Assembly (NCBI RefSeq): GCF_035117555.1
Contig: NZ_JAYKPK010000005.1
Span: 235,241-299,240 of the forward strand
Length of the DNA stretch: 64,000 nt
DNA from: Yoonia sp035117555
GTDB lineage: Bacteria > Pseudomonadota > Alphaproteobacteria > Rhodobacterales > Rhodobacteraceae
Direction: 5' to 3'
Shown here: piece after piece, positions 9,636-16,959 of the stretch
How the letters are laid out: each line of letters opens with the position of its first letter
Position numbering within the stretch: position 1 is the first letter of the stretch
The notes under the pieces: model-generated
Seen by the model: only the letters and a program-made list of their open reading frames with translations
Database searches by the model: none
Told to the model about the DNA's origin: nothing
Program-made: the position numbers and the translations under genes

Positions 9636-10004
9636 TCAGATCAGCCCGCGCTGCACGACGACGACCAGCACGACCAAAGCCGTGATCAAAAGGCCAAAGG
9701 CGATCGAGGCCGCGACACCCAAAGCCGCTGTGCGGCGTCTTTGCCCGATATCGGCCCGTTCCAGAAAATAGACCGCATTATTATAGGCCGCCTCTAACCG
9801 GGGGCGGTCGATCATCCGTTGCAGCTTGGGGTTATCGGCCAAAGCCTGCGCCTGGGCGAAATAGACCAATTCGCGCCGCAGCCCGCGCGGCAGCAGACGG
9901 CGGGCCTTGCGCACCTGCGCTTCGAACGTGCGGGCGCGCACGCCCAATCTTTGGTCGAGCAATGCGCGGATCTTTTCGACCTTGATGTGAATGTCTGATG
10001 CCAT
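9636..10004 (-). CDS. Small membrane-anchored protein of unknown function
   Basis: 122 residues from the ATG at 10004 (MASDIHIKV). The first ~90 residues are charged and helical, with many Arg/Lys in ARTFEAQVRKARR. One strong hydrophobic segment near residues 95-118 (ALGVAASIAFGLLITALVVL) ends just before the C-terminus, so it is probably a C-tail-anchored inner-membrane protein facing the cytoplasm. Convergent with glyA, the palindrome lying between the two stops. Family not recognised. Confidence 0.6.
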   Translation of the reverse strand: MASDIHIKVEKIRALLDQRLGVRARTFEAQVRKARRLLPRGLRRELVYFAQAQALADNPKLQRMIDRPRLEAAYNNAVYFLERADIGQRRRTAALGVAASIAFGLLITALVVLVVVVQRGLI

Positions 10005-10081
10005 GGGCCTGCGGTAAATCCAAACTCCGCGGGTCTCAATCCCTCTGGTCACCGAGGGAAAGGAAGGTTAGCAACAGATGC

Positions 10082-10819
10082 ATGTTAAACACGGTCCATC
10101 ATGACGGCCCTGAGGCTGTCCCGCTTTTGATCGCGCATGGCTTGTTCGGGTCGGCCCGCAATTGGGGGGTGATCGCGAAAAAGCTGTCGGAAACCCGGCC
10201 TGTGATCACTGTGGATATGCGCAATCATGCGGATAGCCCTTGGTTTGATACACATTCCTATGAGGATATGGCCGCTGATCTGGCGCAGGTCATGGACAGG
10301 CCGATGGATGTGCTGGGCCATTCCATGGGCGGCAAGGCGGCGATGGTGCTGGCGGTCCAACATCCGGGTCTGGTGAACAAGCTGATCGTCGGCGATATCG
10401 CGCCGGTGGGCTATAGCCATAGCCAGAACGGGCTGATCGCCGCGATGCGCAGCGTCGATCTGTCGCAGATCAGCACGCGGGCCGAGGCCAAGACGCAATT
10501 GGGCGCACAGCCCCCCGGCGTGGCGGAATTTCTGCTGCAAAGTCTGGATATGAAGGACCGCCGCTGGCGGCTGAACCTTGATGTGCTGGAGGCGGAGATG
10601 GACAAGATCATCGGCTTTCCGCAGATCAGCGGGACATTTGAGGGGCCAGTGTTCTTTCTGTCCGGGGGGGAATCGGATTACGTCACCGCCGACCATCGCC
10701 CGGCGATCAAGGCGCTGTTCCCGCAAGCGCGCTTTGCCAAGATCCCCGGCGCCGGGCATTGGCTGCATGCGGAAAAGCCGCGTGAATTCATCGGGTCTGT
10801 CATGGCGTTTCTGGATTGA
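10082..10819 (+). CDS. Alpha/beta hydrolase (YbfF-like esterase)
   Basis: 245 residues from the ATG at 10082, with GAAAGGAAGG upstream. An early HGLFGSARNWG oxyanion segment, the nucleophile elbow GHSMGGKAA near residue 82 (Ser in GxSxG), and a late GAGHWLHAEKP supplying the catalytic His are visible. This profile matches the short-acyl esterase family that includes E. coli YbfF. Substrate unknown. Confidence 0.8.
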   Translation: MLNTVHHDGPEAVPLLIAHGLFGSARNWGVIAKKLSETRPVITVDMRNHADSPWFDTHSYEDMAADLAQVMDRPMDVLGHSMGGKAAMVLAVQHPGLVNKLIVGDIAPVGYSHSQNGLIAAMRSVDLSQISTRAEAKTQLGAQPPGVAEFLLQSLDMKDRRWRLNLDVLEAEMDKIIGFPQISGTFEGPVFFLSGGESDYVTADHRPAIKALFPQARFAKIPGAGHWLHAEKPREFIGSVMAFLD

Positions 10820-10869
10820 GCCTGATCTTGCGCGACGCCGCATGGTCGCTTAAGATTTTGAGATCAACC

Positions 10870-10998
10870 ATGAAAGTGACGCCGATGATCCGCCTGCTTG
10901 TGCTTGCCGCATTTCTGACCCTGTCCGCCTGCAACACCGTGCAAGGCGTGGGCCGCGATATCACGACGGCCGGGCAAGCCATCGAGAATGCGCTTTAG
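10870..10998 (+). CDS. Entericidin A/B-like small lipoprotein
   Basis: 42 residues from the ATG at 10870: a short signal peptide ending in a lipobox (LSAC), then CNTVQGVGRDITTAGQAIENA, the hallmark of entericidin EcnA/EcnB peptides. The mature form is a lipid-anchored peptide of about 23 residues. In E. coli such pairs are toxin/antidote lipoproteins; many bacteria carry one copy with unknown role. No second copy is adjacent. Confidence 0.8.
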   Translation: MKVTPMIRLLVLAAFLTLSACNTVQGVGRDITTAGQAIENAL

Positions 10999-11005
10999 CC
11001 GCTGG

Positions 11006-11089
11006 TCAGACGAACAAAGGCGAGGTCAGGATCGCGCCCAGACAGCTGCCGCCGACGATGACGATAAATCCATAGGGTAGATAAGACAT
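11006..11089 (-). CDS. 27-residue hydrophobic micropeptide
   Basis: A 28-codon frame reading MSYLPYGFIVIVGGSCLGAI then LTSPLFV and a TGA. The start is preceded by an almost ideal ribosome-binding site (AGGAGGTCGCC before ATG). The peptide is a single hydrophobic segment with one Cys, suggesting a one-span membrane peptide. It ends 8 nt from the entericidin stop on the opposite strand. Identity unknown; support is the strong start signal and membrane-like composition. Confidence 0.55.
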   Translation of the reverse strand: MSYLPYGFIVIVGGSCLGAILTSPLFV

Positions 11090-11168
11090 GGCGACCTCCT
11101 GTGCTGTGCCGGAGGTGTAACGCATGAACATGACAATTCGGTCGGTGGGGTGAGGAATTTTGTGGGGG

Positions 11169-11266
11169 ACCTTCCCCGCGGGGAAGGTTTTTGGTGGGCG
11201 TGGGGTGTGCCTTTAGGCGCACCATGAGGTGGCGGTCATGTGGTGCGCAGCGAGTGCGCACCCTAC
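11169..11266. repeat. Composite dispersed repeat, copy A
   Basis: Begins with the hairpin ACCTTCCCCGCGGGGAAGGT plus a T-run, continues with TGTGCCTTTAGGCGCACC and ends with GTGGTGCGCA..GTGCGCACCCTAC. The same ordered modules recur at 11775-11874. The stop of the adjacent membrane gene (TAG at 11263-11265) falls inside the terminal CCCTAC. Confidence 0.7.
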
Positions 11267-11634
11267 ACCTGTGATCGCTTAACCTCCGCAAGAGCGCGGG
11301 TTTCTTGTTCGCCTTCCCAAAAATACCAAGAGCAAAAGAGGCCAAATGAAACCACTACGGCTAAACCGTGATCAAACACTCCTATAACAACAAAATATAC
11401 AACAATTGATACGATACTACATTTCAACAGTTTCCACGGCTTTTCAAAACTTAACCTAATATTGTGCGCAAGCACTAATAGCGAAGCCATAAAACAGAAA
11501 AATACAGGCGATATATTCGAAAAGTATTGAAAAATAGCAACCAAAAATAGAACTAACGCAAGCCACTCCATCGCAACATAAACTCCAAAGCGCAAAGTCC
11601 TGCCAGCTAGCCTAAACATCATGCGCCGGTTCAT
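11263..11634 (-). CDS. AT-rich small membrane protein of unknown function
   Basis: 123 residues starting MNRRMMFRLAGR. At least three hydrophobic spans are visible (about residues 22-38, 42-56 and 75-100), so it is an inner-membrane protein. Its start overlaps the stop of the degenerate lepA fragment by one base (TGATG), as if the two once formed one transcription unit. It is much more AT-rich than the backbone and its last codon runs into a dispersed repeat. Probably brought in with the duplicated lepA tail. Confidence 0.5.
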   Translation of the reverse strand: MNRRMMFRLAGRTLRFGVYVAMEWLALVLFLVAIFQYFSNISPVFFCFMASLLVLAHNIRLSFEKPWKLLKCSIVSIVVYFVVIGVFDHGLAVVVSFGLFCSWYFWEGEQETRALAEVKRSQV

Positions 11635-11774
11635 CAGCTACCTATCTTCAACGCAGAAATAGACGTCTCTTGCGGGATGAGGGCTTTGCCGAATTGCCGC
11701 ATCATTGTTTTCTCCACGTTATGCTTGTTCAAAAGTTTACGCTTTCGCATCGCACCACTTTTGTAGCACGTAAT
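11634..11774 (-). pseudogene. Degenerate duplicate of the lepA 3' end
   Basis: Frame encoding TCYKSGAMRKRKLLNKH, then MRQFGKALIPQE, then ISALKIGS and a stop. It aligns with the LepA C-terminus (RKRKLLDKQ, MRQFGKVDIPQE, ISALKMDS): 24 identical residues of 37 by hand count from the shared RKRKLL. No upstream lepA sequence or start exists; the homology ends where repeat copy B begins. It lies about 200 nt downstream of the intact lepA, same strand. The copy is more AT-rich than lepA, arguing for an imported lepA tail rather than a recent local duplication. Confidence 0.85.
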
Positions 11775-11874
11775 CTTCCCCGCGGGGAAGGTTTTCTGCT
11801 TGTCCGTAGGGTGTGCCTTTAGGCGCACCGGATGGTGGCGGGGTGATGTGGTGCGCAACAAGTGCGCACCCTAC
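11775..11874. repeat. Composite dispersed repeat, copy B
   Basis: Same module order as copy A: CTTCCCCGCGGGGAAGGTTTT, then GTAGGGTGTGCCTTTAGGCGCACC, then GTGGTGCGCA..GTGCGCACCCTAC. The outer GTAGGGTG and CACCCTAC are inverted, tying it to the palindromes at 9605, 25189 and 45066. Confidence 0.7.
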
Positions 11875-11896
11875 GGTGGCTTCAGTTGGGAGCGCC

Positions 11897-11920
11897 GTAG
11901 GGTGTGCCTTTAGGCGCACC
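11897..11920. repeat. Partial dispersed repeat, copy C (GTAGGGTGTGCCTTTAGGCGCACC module)
   Basis: A 24-nt module identical to the central part of copy B, standing alone between copy B and the lepA stop. The TGTGCC/GGCGCA(C) core forms a short hairpin with a TTTA loop. Confidence 0.65.
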
Positions 11921-11975
11921 GAAGGATCGTCCAACACCAATACCACCGATAGGTTAAATTCCCGTAAACGGAGGC

Positions 11976-13775
11976 TCAGCTATCCATCTTCAGCGCGGAA
12001 ATAAACGCCTCTTGCGGGATATCGACCTTGCCGAATTGCCGCATCTTCTTTTTCCCGGCCTTTTGCTTGTCGAGCAGCTTGCGTTTACGCGTCGCGTCGC
12101 CGCCGTAGCATTTGGCGGTCACGTCCTTGCGCAGGGCTGACAGGGTTTCGCGGGCGATCACCTTGCCGCCGATGGCCGCCTGAATCGGGATTTTGAACAT
12201 GTGGCGGGGGATCAGGTCTTTGAGCTTTTCCACCATCGCGCGGCCGCGCATTTCGGCCCGGTCGCGGTGGACCATCATCGAGAGCGCATCGACAGGTTCG
12301 TCGTTGACCAGCACGGACATCTTGACCAGATAATCCTCTTGATACCCCGTCAAAACGTAGTCGAAAGAGGCATAGCCCTTGGTCACGGATTTCAGCCGGT
12401 CGTAGAAATCGAAGACGACTTCGTTCAGCGGCAGGTCATAGACCACCATCGCGCGGCTGCCCGCATAGGTCAGGTCCTGCTGCACGCCGCGCCGGTCCTG
12501 ACAGAGTTTCAGCACATCGCCCAGATATTCGTCAGGCACGAGGATCGTCGCCTTGATCCGCGGTTCTTCGAGGTGATCGACATGGGTCAGGTCGGGCATA
12601 TCGGCGGGGTTGTGCAATTCGCGCATCTCGCCGTCGCGCATATAAAGGTGGTAGACCACGGAAGGTGCTGTGGTGATCAGATCGATGTCATATTCGCGTT
12701 CGATCCGGTCGCGGATGACTTCGAGGTGGAGAAGGCCGAGGAACCCGCAGCGGAAGCCGAAACCGAGGGCGGCGGAGGTTTCCATCTCAAAGCTGAAGGA
12801 GGCGTCGTTGAGGGCGAGTTTTTCGATGGCGTCGCGCAGGTCCTCGAACTGGGCCGAATCGACGGGGAAGAGGCCGCAGAAGACCACGGGTTGCGCGGGT
12901 TTGAAGCCGGGCAGCGCGTTTTCGGTGCCTTTCTTCTCGGTCGTGATCGTGTCGCCGACGCGGGTGTCGCGGACCTGTTTGATCGAGGCAGTGATAAAGC
13001 CGATTTCGCCGGGGCCGAGGATTTCCACGTCCTGCATCTTGGGGCGGAACACGCCGATCTTGTCGATCTGGTGGATCGTGCCGTTGGACATGAATTTGAC
13101 GCGGTCGTTTTTCTTCATCGTGCCGTCGATGACCCGGACCAGCACGACAACGCCGAGGTAGCTGTCATACCAGCTGTCGACCAGCATCGCCTTGAGCGGC
13201 GCATCGCGGTCACCTTTGGGGGCGGGCAGCAGGTTGACGATGGCTTCCAGCGTTTCATGGATGCCGACACCGGTTTTCGCAGAAACGCGGATCGCGCCGG
13301 AGGCGTCGAGACCGATGACATCCTCGATTTGGGCGGCCACCTGATCGCATTCGGATGCGGGCAGGTCGATCTTGTTCAGCACCGGCACGATTTCATGGCC
13401 CGCGTCGAGCGCGTGATAGACATTGGCGAGCGTCTGCGCCTCCACCCCTTGGGTGCTGTCGACGACAAGCAAGGACCCTTCGACGGCGCGCATGGAGCGG
13501 GAGACTTCGTAAGCGAAATCAACGTGGCCGGGGGTGTCGATCAGGTTCAGCACATAGGCTTTGCCATCATCGGCGGTATAATCGATCCGGACGGTGTTGG
13601 CCTTGATCGTGATGCCACGCTCACGTTCGATATCCATGCTGTCGAGCATTTGTTCTTTCATCTCGCGCGCGGATACGGTGTTGGTCGACTGGATCAGGCG
13701 GTCAGCCAGCGTCGATTTACCGTGGTCAATATGCGCCACGATCGAGAAATTGCGGATATGCGAAAGGTCTGTCAT
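11976..13775 (-). CDS. lepA: Elongation factor 4 (LepA)
   Basis: Ribosome-associated translational GTPase that back-translocates or rescues stalled ribosomes. 599 residues, standard length. G1 AHIDHGKST near residue 15, G3 DTPGHVDF, G4 NKIDLP; the typical C-terminal domain ends with RKRKLLDKQ, MRQFGKVDIPQE and ISALKMDS. Starts with ATG at 13775. A decayed second copy of its last ~45 codons lies downstream. The long open frame on the opposite strand is an antisense shadow. Confidence 0.97.
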   Translation of the reverse strand: MTDLSHIRNFSIVAHIDHGKSTLADRLIQSTNTVSAREMKEQMLDSMDIERERGITIKANTVRIDYTADDGKAYVLNLIDTPGHVDFAYEVSRSMRAVEGSLLVVDSTQGVEAQTLANVYHALDAGHEIVPVLNKIDLPASECDQVAAQIEDVIGLDASGAIRVSAKTGVGIHETLEAIVNLLPAPKGDRDAPLKAMLVDSWYDSYLGVVVLVRVIDGTMKKNDRVKFMSNGTIHQIDKIGVFRPKMQDVEILGPGEIGFITASIKQVRDTRVGDTITTEKKGTENALPGFKPAQPVVFCGLFPVDSAQFEDLRDAIEKLALNDASFSFEMETSAALGFGFRCGFLGLLHLEVIRDRIEREYDIDLITTAPSVVYHLYMRDGEMRELHNPADMPDLTHVDHLEEPRIKATILVPDEYLGDVLKLCQDRRGVQQDLTYAGSRAMVVYDLPLNEVVFDFYDRLKSVTKGYASFDYVLTGYQEDYLVKMSVLVNDEPVDALSMMVHRDRAEMRGRAMVEKLKDLIPRHMFKIPIQAAIGGKVIARETLSALRKDVTAKCYGGDATRKRKLLDKQKAGKKKMRQFGKVDIPQEAFISALKMDS

Positions 13776-13852
13776 AGCAGGGATATGCTGCGGATTAAGG
13801 GCGTCGTCAATGCGGCAAATCTCAAGGCGGCGTCAGCCCGGACCTGTCATTT

Positions 13853-14671
13853 TCAGCGGCTTGCCTGATCAAGCTTGGCCCGCAACTCTGCGAGACTTGC
13901 GAATGGCCCGTTAACATGCGCGTCAATTTCCTTGCGCGGCCTCTTTTCAAGGTGGCTGCAGGCTTTGAAGCGGTTCAGATGGCTGCCGAAAATCTTGTTG
14001 AGATAAACGTAATCGTCATATTGTTCCGGCGCGCATTCCAGCGCCTTCAGCCGCCCGACAAGCGTGGCAATCCAGTCAGCCGCCTGCATATTTTGGTTCA
14101 GATAGCTTTCAACCTCAAACGGCGGGCTGGCCAATCTGTTGCACGGCGCAGTGCCAAACATAGTTTTTGCCGCTGTTTCAAGCAGTTCCTTGCGCGCTGA
14201 ATGCCGATCCATAACCACGACAAAGCTTGTGTCACGTTGGTCGCAGAAGGTATTCAACCGCCTCAGCGCATGGGAAAAGCATGTCGTGTAAAGGCCTGTC
14301 GGGTTCAGAGTGTCACTGAGTCCCCTTCGTTTTTCCCGACCGTAAAAGAAGAGGTTGCCACCCAGTTCGTCCACCTTACTCATGACACGATGCAGCAACC
14401 TGCGCGCTTCGGGGTAATTTTGCATGACCTTGGGACGGATGAATGATGTTCCCTTCTTCTCCCACTTTGCAGCCATCTTGTCAGTTCCGGCCAGATCGGC
14501 GGCAAAGTTCGCTTCTTTTTGTTTCAGGAAAAAGGTGGCGAACGGGCGAATCGCATTCTCTGGCAAAATGATGCCTGCAACGCCAAAAACCGGGCTTTCG
14601 TTGTGCTTGTTGCTGTCGCGGGACACGAAAGGGCCGATATGGCCAAACTCATCTAAGTAAACGAAATACAT
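13853..14671 (-). CDS. DUF3800 domain protein
   Basis: 272 residues from the ATG at 14671. The N-terminal YLDEFGHIGPF and the later VVVMDRHSA are the acidic blocks of DUF3800, an RNase H-like family of unknown function often found with mobile elements and defence genes. The C-terminal NQNMQAADWIATL matches the usual final D-containing block. It is less GC-rich than lepA and flanked by long non-coding stretches, suggesting an accessory gene. No obvious partner. Confidence 0.7.
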   Translation of the reverse strand: MYFVYLDEFGHIGPFVSRDSNKHNESPVFGVAGIILPENAIRPFATFFLKQKEANFAADLAGTDKMAAKWEKKGTSFIRPKVMQNYPEARRLLHRVMSKVDELGGNLFFYGREKRRGLSDTLNPTGLYTTCFSHALRRLNTFCDQRDTSFVVVMDRHSARKELLETAAKTMFGTAPCNRLASPPFEVESYLNQNMQAADWIATLVGRLKALECAPEQYDDYVYLNKIFGSHLNRFKACSHLEKRPRKEIDAHVNGPFASLAELRAKLDQASR

Positions 14672-15050
14672 AAGCTCAGAAGCCCGCGCTGTTCGCGCGG
14701 GCCCTGGAATGAGCGCGGAGCAAGCCCCGCCTCTCGTGACGACTAGCTAACATTACACCTAAATCCTTTCAAGAGCGTAAACCGCAGATCACAGAGCGCA
14801 CAGACCTGATTTAAGCGCAAATTTCATCGAAATCGTCAATGCGATGCTTTTAAAAGACAACCAGTTTCGATCAATATCATTGTTGGATGGGTCATGTTCG
14901 CAAAGATGGGCCGCTTCCGTCAGTCGCAACCTTGCACATAAGCCAACTTCGGCTTCGTGAATTGCAATGCGCGCGCCGACCCGGCATATTGCGCGCAAGA
15001 ACAGCGGGCAAAGCCCTGCAACAGGCAAAAGCGGATAAAGGGCGGGCAGG
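14672..15050. other. Intergenic region with one strong hairpin
   Basis: About 380 nt without a supportable gene. GCCCGCGC (14682-14689) and GCGCGGGC (14695-14702) form a perfect 8-bp stem with a 5-nt loop, 11 nt upstream of the DUF3800 start, without a T-run; it would lie in that gene's leader. A degenerate GCGGAGCAAGCCCCGCC near 14718 resembles the palindrome at 16903. Nothing else recognised. Confidence 0.4.
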
Positions 15051-15368
15051 ATGCGGATTTTTCTGGTGTTAGGTGCGGTGGCCACATTGGCGGCCTGTGG
15101 CGGCGGTCGTGCGACCGGCGATGTGAGCAGAGCCTGCATGAGCGCAGGACGCACAGCGGCCTCGCCGCAATTATGTTCCTGCGTGCAACAAGTCGCCAAT
15201 CAATCGCTGTCAGGCCGTGAACAGGCCCGTGCGGCGACATTTTTCGCCGATCCGCAGCGCGCACAGGATACCCGCCAGTCGGACAATCCCAATGACGAGG
15301 CTTTCTGGCGGCGCTATCGCGCCTTTACTGACCGGGCCGCAACGGTCTGCCGTCCGGTCGGCGCGTAA
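15051..15368 (+). CDS. Small cysteine-containing lipoprotein, function unknown
   Basis: 105 residues. Signal peptide MRIFLVLGAVATLAACGGG with lipobox LAAC, so probably outer-membrane or periplasmic lipid-anchored. The mature part has CMSAG, CSCVQQVANQ and a C-terminal VCRPVG, giving four further cysteines that could form disulfides. The QLCSCVQ..A..L pattern occurs in small secreted proteins of related bacteria; no function assigned. The gene precedes meaB by 44 nt. Confidence 0.65.
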   Translation: MRIFLVLGAVATLAACGGGRATGDVSRACMSAGRTAASPQLCSCVQQVANQSLSGREQARAATFFADPQRAQDTRQSDNPNDEAFWRRYRAFTDRAATVCRPVGA

Positions 15369-15412
15369 CCTGCGGGGCTAGACAGCCGTGTCCTGCCGGA
15401 TATGAAGGTGGG

Positions 15413-16402
15413 ATGACAAAAGCCCCCTCTCCAACCGATCTGGCGGCACGTATCCGGGCAGGCGAAAGACGTGCGCTGGCGCAAGCGATCACGTTGGTCG
15501 AAAGCGGGCGGGATGATCATCGCGCGGCGGCGATTGAGCTTCTGACGGCGCTTGGCACGGAAAAGCAGGCATTGCGGATCGGTTTGTCGGGGACGCCGGG
15601 AGTAGGAAAATCGACGTTTATCGAAACATTCGGGTTGATGCTGACCGGGCTTGGCAAACGCGTGGCGGTGCTGGCGGTTGATCCATCCTCTGCCCGCTCG
15701 GGTGGGTCGATCTTAGGTGACAAGACGCGGATGGATCATCTGGCGCGCGATCCTTTGGCCTTTATCCGCCCCTCGCCAAGCCAGACGCAATTGGGCGGTG
15801 TCGCGCGGCGCACGCGCGAGGCTGTGGCTTTGTGCGAGGCTGCGGGATACGATATTGTCCTGATCGAGACAGTGGGCGTCGGCCAGTCCGAAACGGTCGT
15901 GGCGCAGATGGCGGATTTATTCGTGCTGTTGCTGGCCCCTGCCGGTGGCGATGAATTGCAGGGCGTCAAGCGCGGCATCATGGAAATGGCCGATCTGATT
16001 CTGGTGAACAAGGCGGATGGTGATCTGAAATCACAGGCGATGCGGACCTGTGCCGATTACGCCGGTGCCTTGCGGTTGCTACGCAAACGCGCGCAGGACC
16101 CGGATGGGTTTCCCAAGGCGATGACGGTGTCGGCGCTGGAACAGCAGGGCATCGCCAAGGCCTGGGACGAGATGCAGGAACTTGCCACATGGCGGCAGGA
16201 CAATGGCCTCTGGGACCAGACCCGCAAGGATCAGGCCAGTTTCTGGTTCACCGAGGATCTGCGCCAAGGTCTGTTGCAAATCCAGATGCGCGATCCCGCC
16301 ACCAGCGCGCGGATCAAAGCCGCGACCGAGGCTGTGGCCAATGGCACCCTGTCGCCCACGGCAGCGGCGGCGCAGGTGCTTGACCCGTTGCGCGAAGTGT
16401 AA
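15413..16402 (+). CDS. meaB: Methylmalonyl-CoA mutase-associated GTPase (MeaB/ArgK)
   Basis: G3E-family GTPase that protects and gates adenosylcobalamin loading of methylmalonyl-CoA mutase. 329 residues. Walker A GTPGVGKST near residue 62, AVDPSS with GGSILGDKTRM following, switch-region ETVGVGQSE, and LVNKADGD for guanine specificity. The mutase itself is not in the window; mce (32504) and prpE (2934) belong to the same pathway. Confidence 0.93.
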   Translation: MTKAPSPTDLAARIRAGERRALAQAITLVESGRDDHRAAAIELLTALGTEKQALRIGLSGTPGVGKSTFIETFGLMLTGLGKRVAVLAVDPSSARSGGSILGDKTRMDHLARDPLAFIRPSPSQTQLGGVARRTREAVALCEAAGYDIVLIETVGVGQSETVVAQMADLFVLLLAPAGGDELQGVKRGIMEMADLILVNKADGDLKSQAMRTCADYAGALRLLRKRAQDPDGFPKAMTVSALEQQGIAKAWDEMQELATWRQDNGLWDQTRKDQASFWFTEDLRQGLLQIQMRDPATSARIKAATEAVANGTLSPTAAAAQVLDPLREV

Positions 16403-16423
16403 CAGTTTCACATGCAAATCGGG

Positions 16424-16452
16424 TTGACGGGGGCCGGGAATCCGCCTATCTC
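16424..16452 (+). promoter_or_regulatory. Predicted sigma70-type promoter for rpmB
   Basis: TTGACG (16424-16429), a 17-nt spacer and TATCTC (16447-16452) in the gap between meaB and rpmB, giving a leader of roughly 95 nt. Hexamers and spacing fit the housekeeping consensus; not experimentally shown. Confidence 0.55.
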
Positions 16453-16555
16453 GCGCTGATCTTATAAACGACCCTGCGTTGCGGGGTTCAACCCCGTATG
16501 CTGGATGTCCCGCCCGATTGGTCTGGTGATCTCCCTCAGAACAAGGAAAACGCTC

Positions 16556-16840
16556 ATGTCGCGCCGTTGCGAATTGACTGGAAAAGGCCCGATGTCTGGC
16601 AACAATGTCAGCCACGCCAACAACCGCACCCGCCGCCGGTTCCTGCCGAACCTGCAGGACGTGACTTTGAAGTCCGACGTTCTGGACCGGACATTCAAGT
16701 TCAAAATCTCGAACGCTGCCCTGCGCACTGTCGATCACCGCGGTGGTCTGGATGCGTTCATGGCAAAAGCGAAAGAGGCGGAATTGTCGCCCGACGCGCT
16801 GAAGGTCAAGAAAGAGATTGCCAAAGCGACTGTCGCTTAA
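16556..16840 (+). CDS. rpmB: 50S ribosomal protein L28
   Basis: 94 residues from the ATG at 16556, behind AAGGAAAA. Starts MSRRCELTGKGPMSGNNVSH, the conserved L28 N-terminus, with NNRTRRRFLPNLQ after it. A monocistronic unit: its own promoter upstream and a clear intrinsic terminator after the stop. Confidence 0.96.
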   Translation: MSRRCELTGKGPMSGNNVSHANNRTRRRFLPNLQDVTLKSDVLDRTFKFKISNAALRTVDHRGGLDAFMAKAKEAELSPDALKVKKEIAKATVA

Positions 16841-16863
16841 GCAAGTCTGCTGCTCTGCATTGG

Positions 16864-16892
16864 ACCCGGTAGCTGTGTGCTGCCGGGTTTTT
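16864..16892 (+). terminator. Intrinsic terminator of rpmB
   Basis: Stem ACCCGGTAGC/GCTGCCGGGT with one G-T wobble, a TGTGT loop and a run of five T, 23 nt after the rpmB stop. Confidence 0.85.
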
Positions 16893-16902
16893 GCGTTTGC
16901 GT

Positions 16903-16924
16903 GGCGGGGCAAGCCCCGCCCTAC
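16903..16924. repeat. Palindrome GGCGGGGC/GCCCCGCC followed by CTAC
   Basis: Perfect 8-bp arms around AA, ending in CCTAC like the GTAGGGTG-family elements but with a different core. It lies between the rpmB terminator and hrpB. Confidence 0.5.
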
Positions 16925-16959
16925 TTGACCGCGTCTTGCTGCAAGGTCACACCGCGCTG

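Noticed and set aside
11169..11920. Possible CRISPR array because of repeated hairpins
   Set aside because: Repeats are irregularly spaced, modular and palindromic, with no uniform spacers and no cas genes.
12201..13868. 555-codon open frame on the plus strand opposite lepA
   Set aside because: Antisense shadow of a GC-rich gene; no start signal, low-complexity translation rich in Asp, His and Val, and lepA is certain.
14682..14702. GCCCGCGC hairpin as a terminator
   Set aside because: It lies upstream of the DUF3800 start, lacks a T-run, and no gene ends just before it on either strand.
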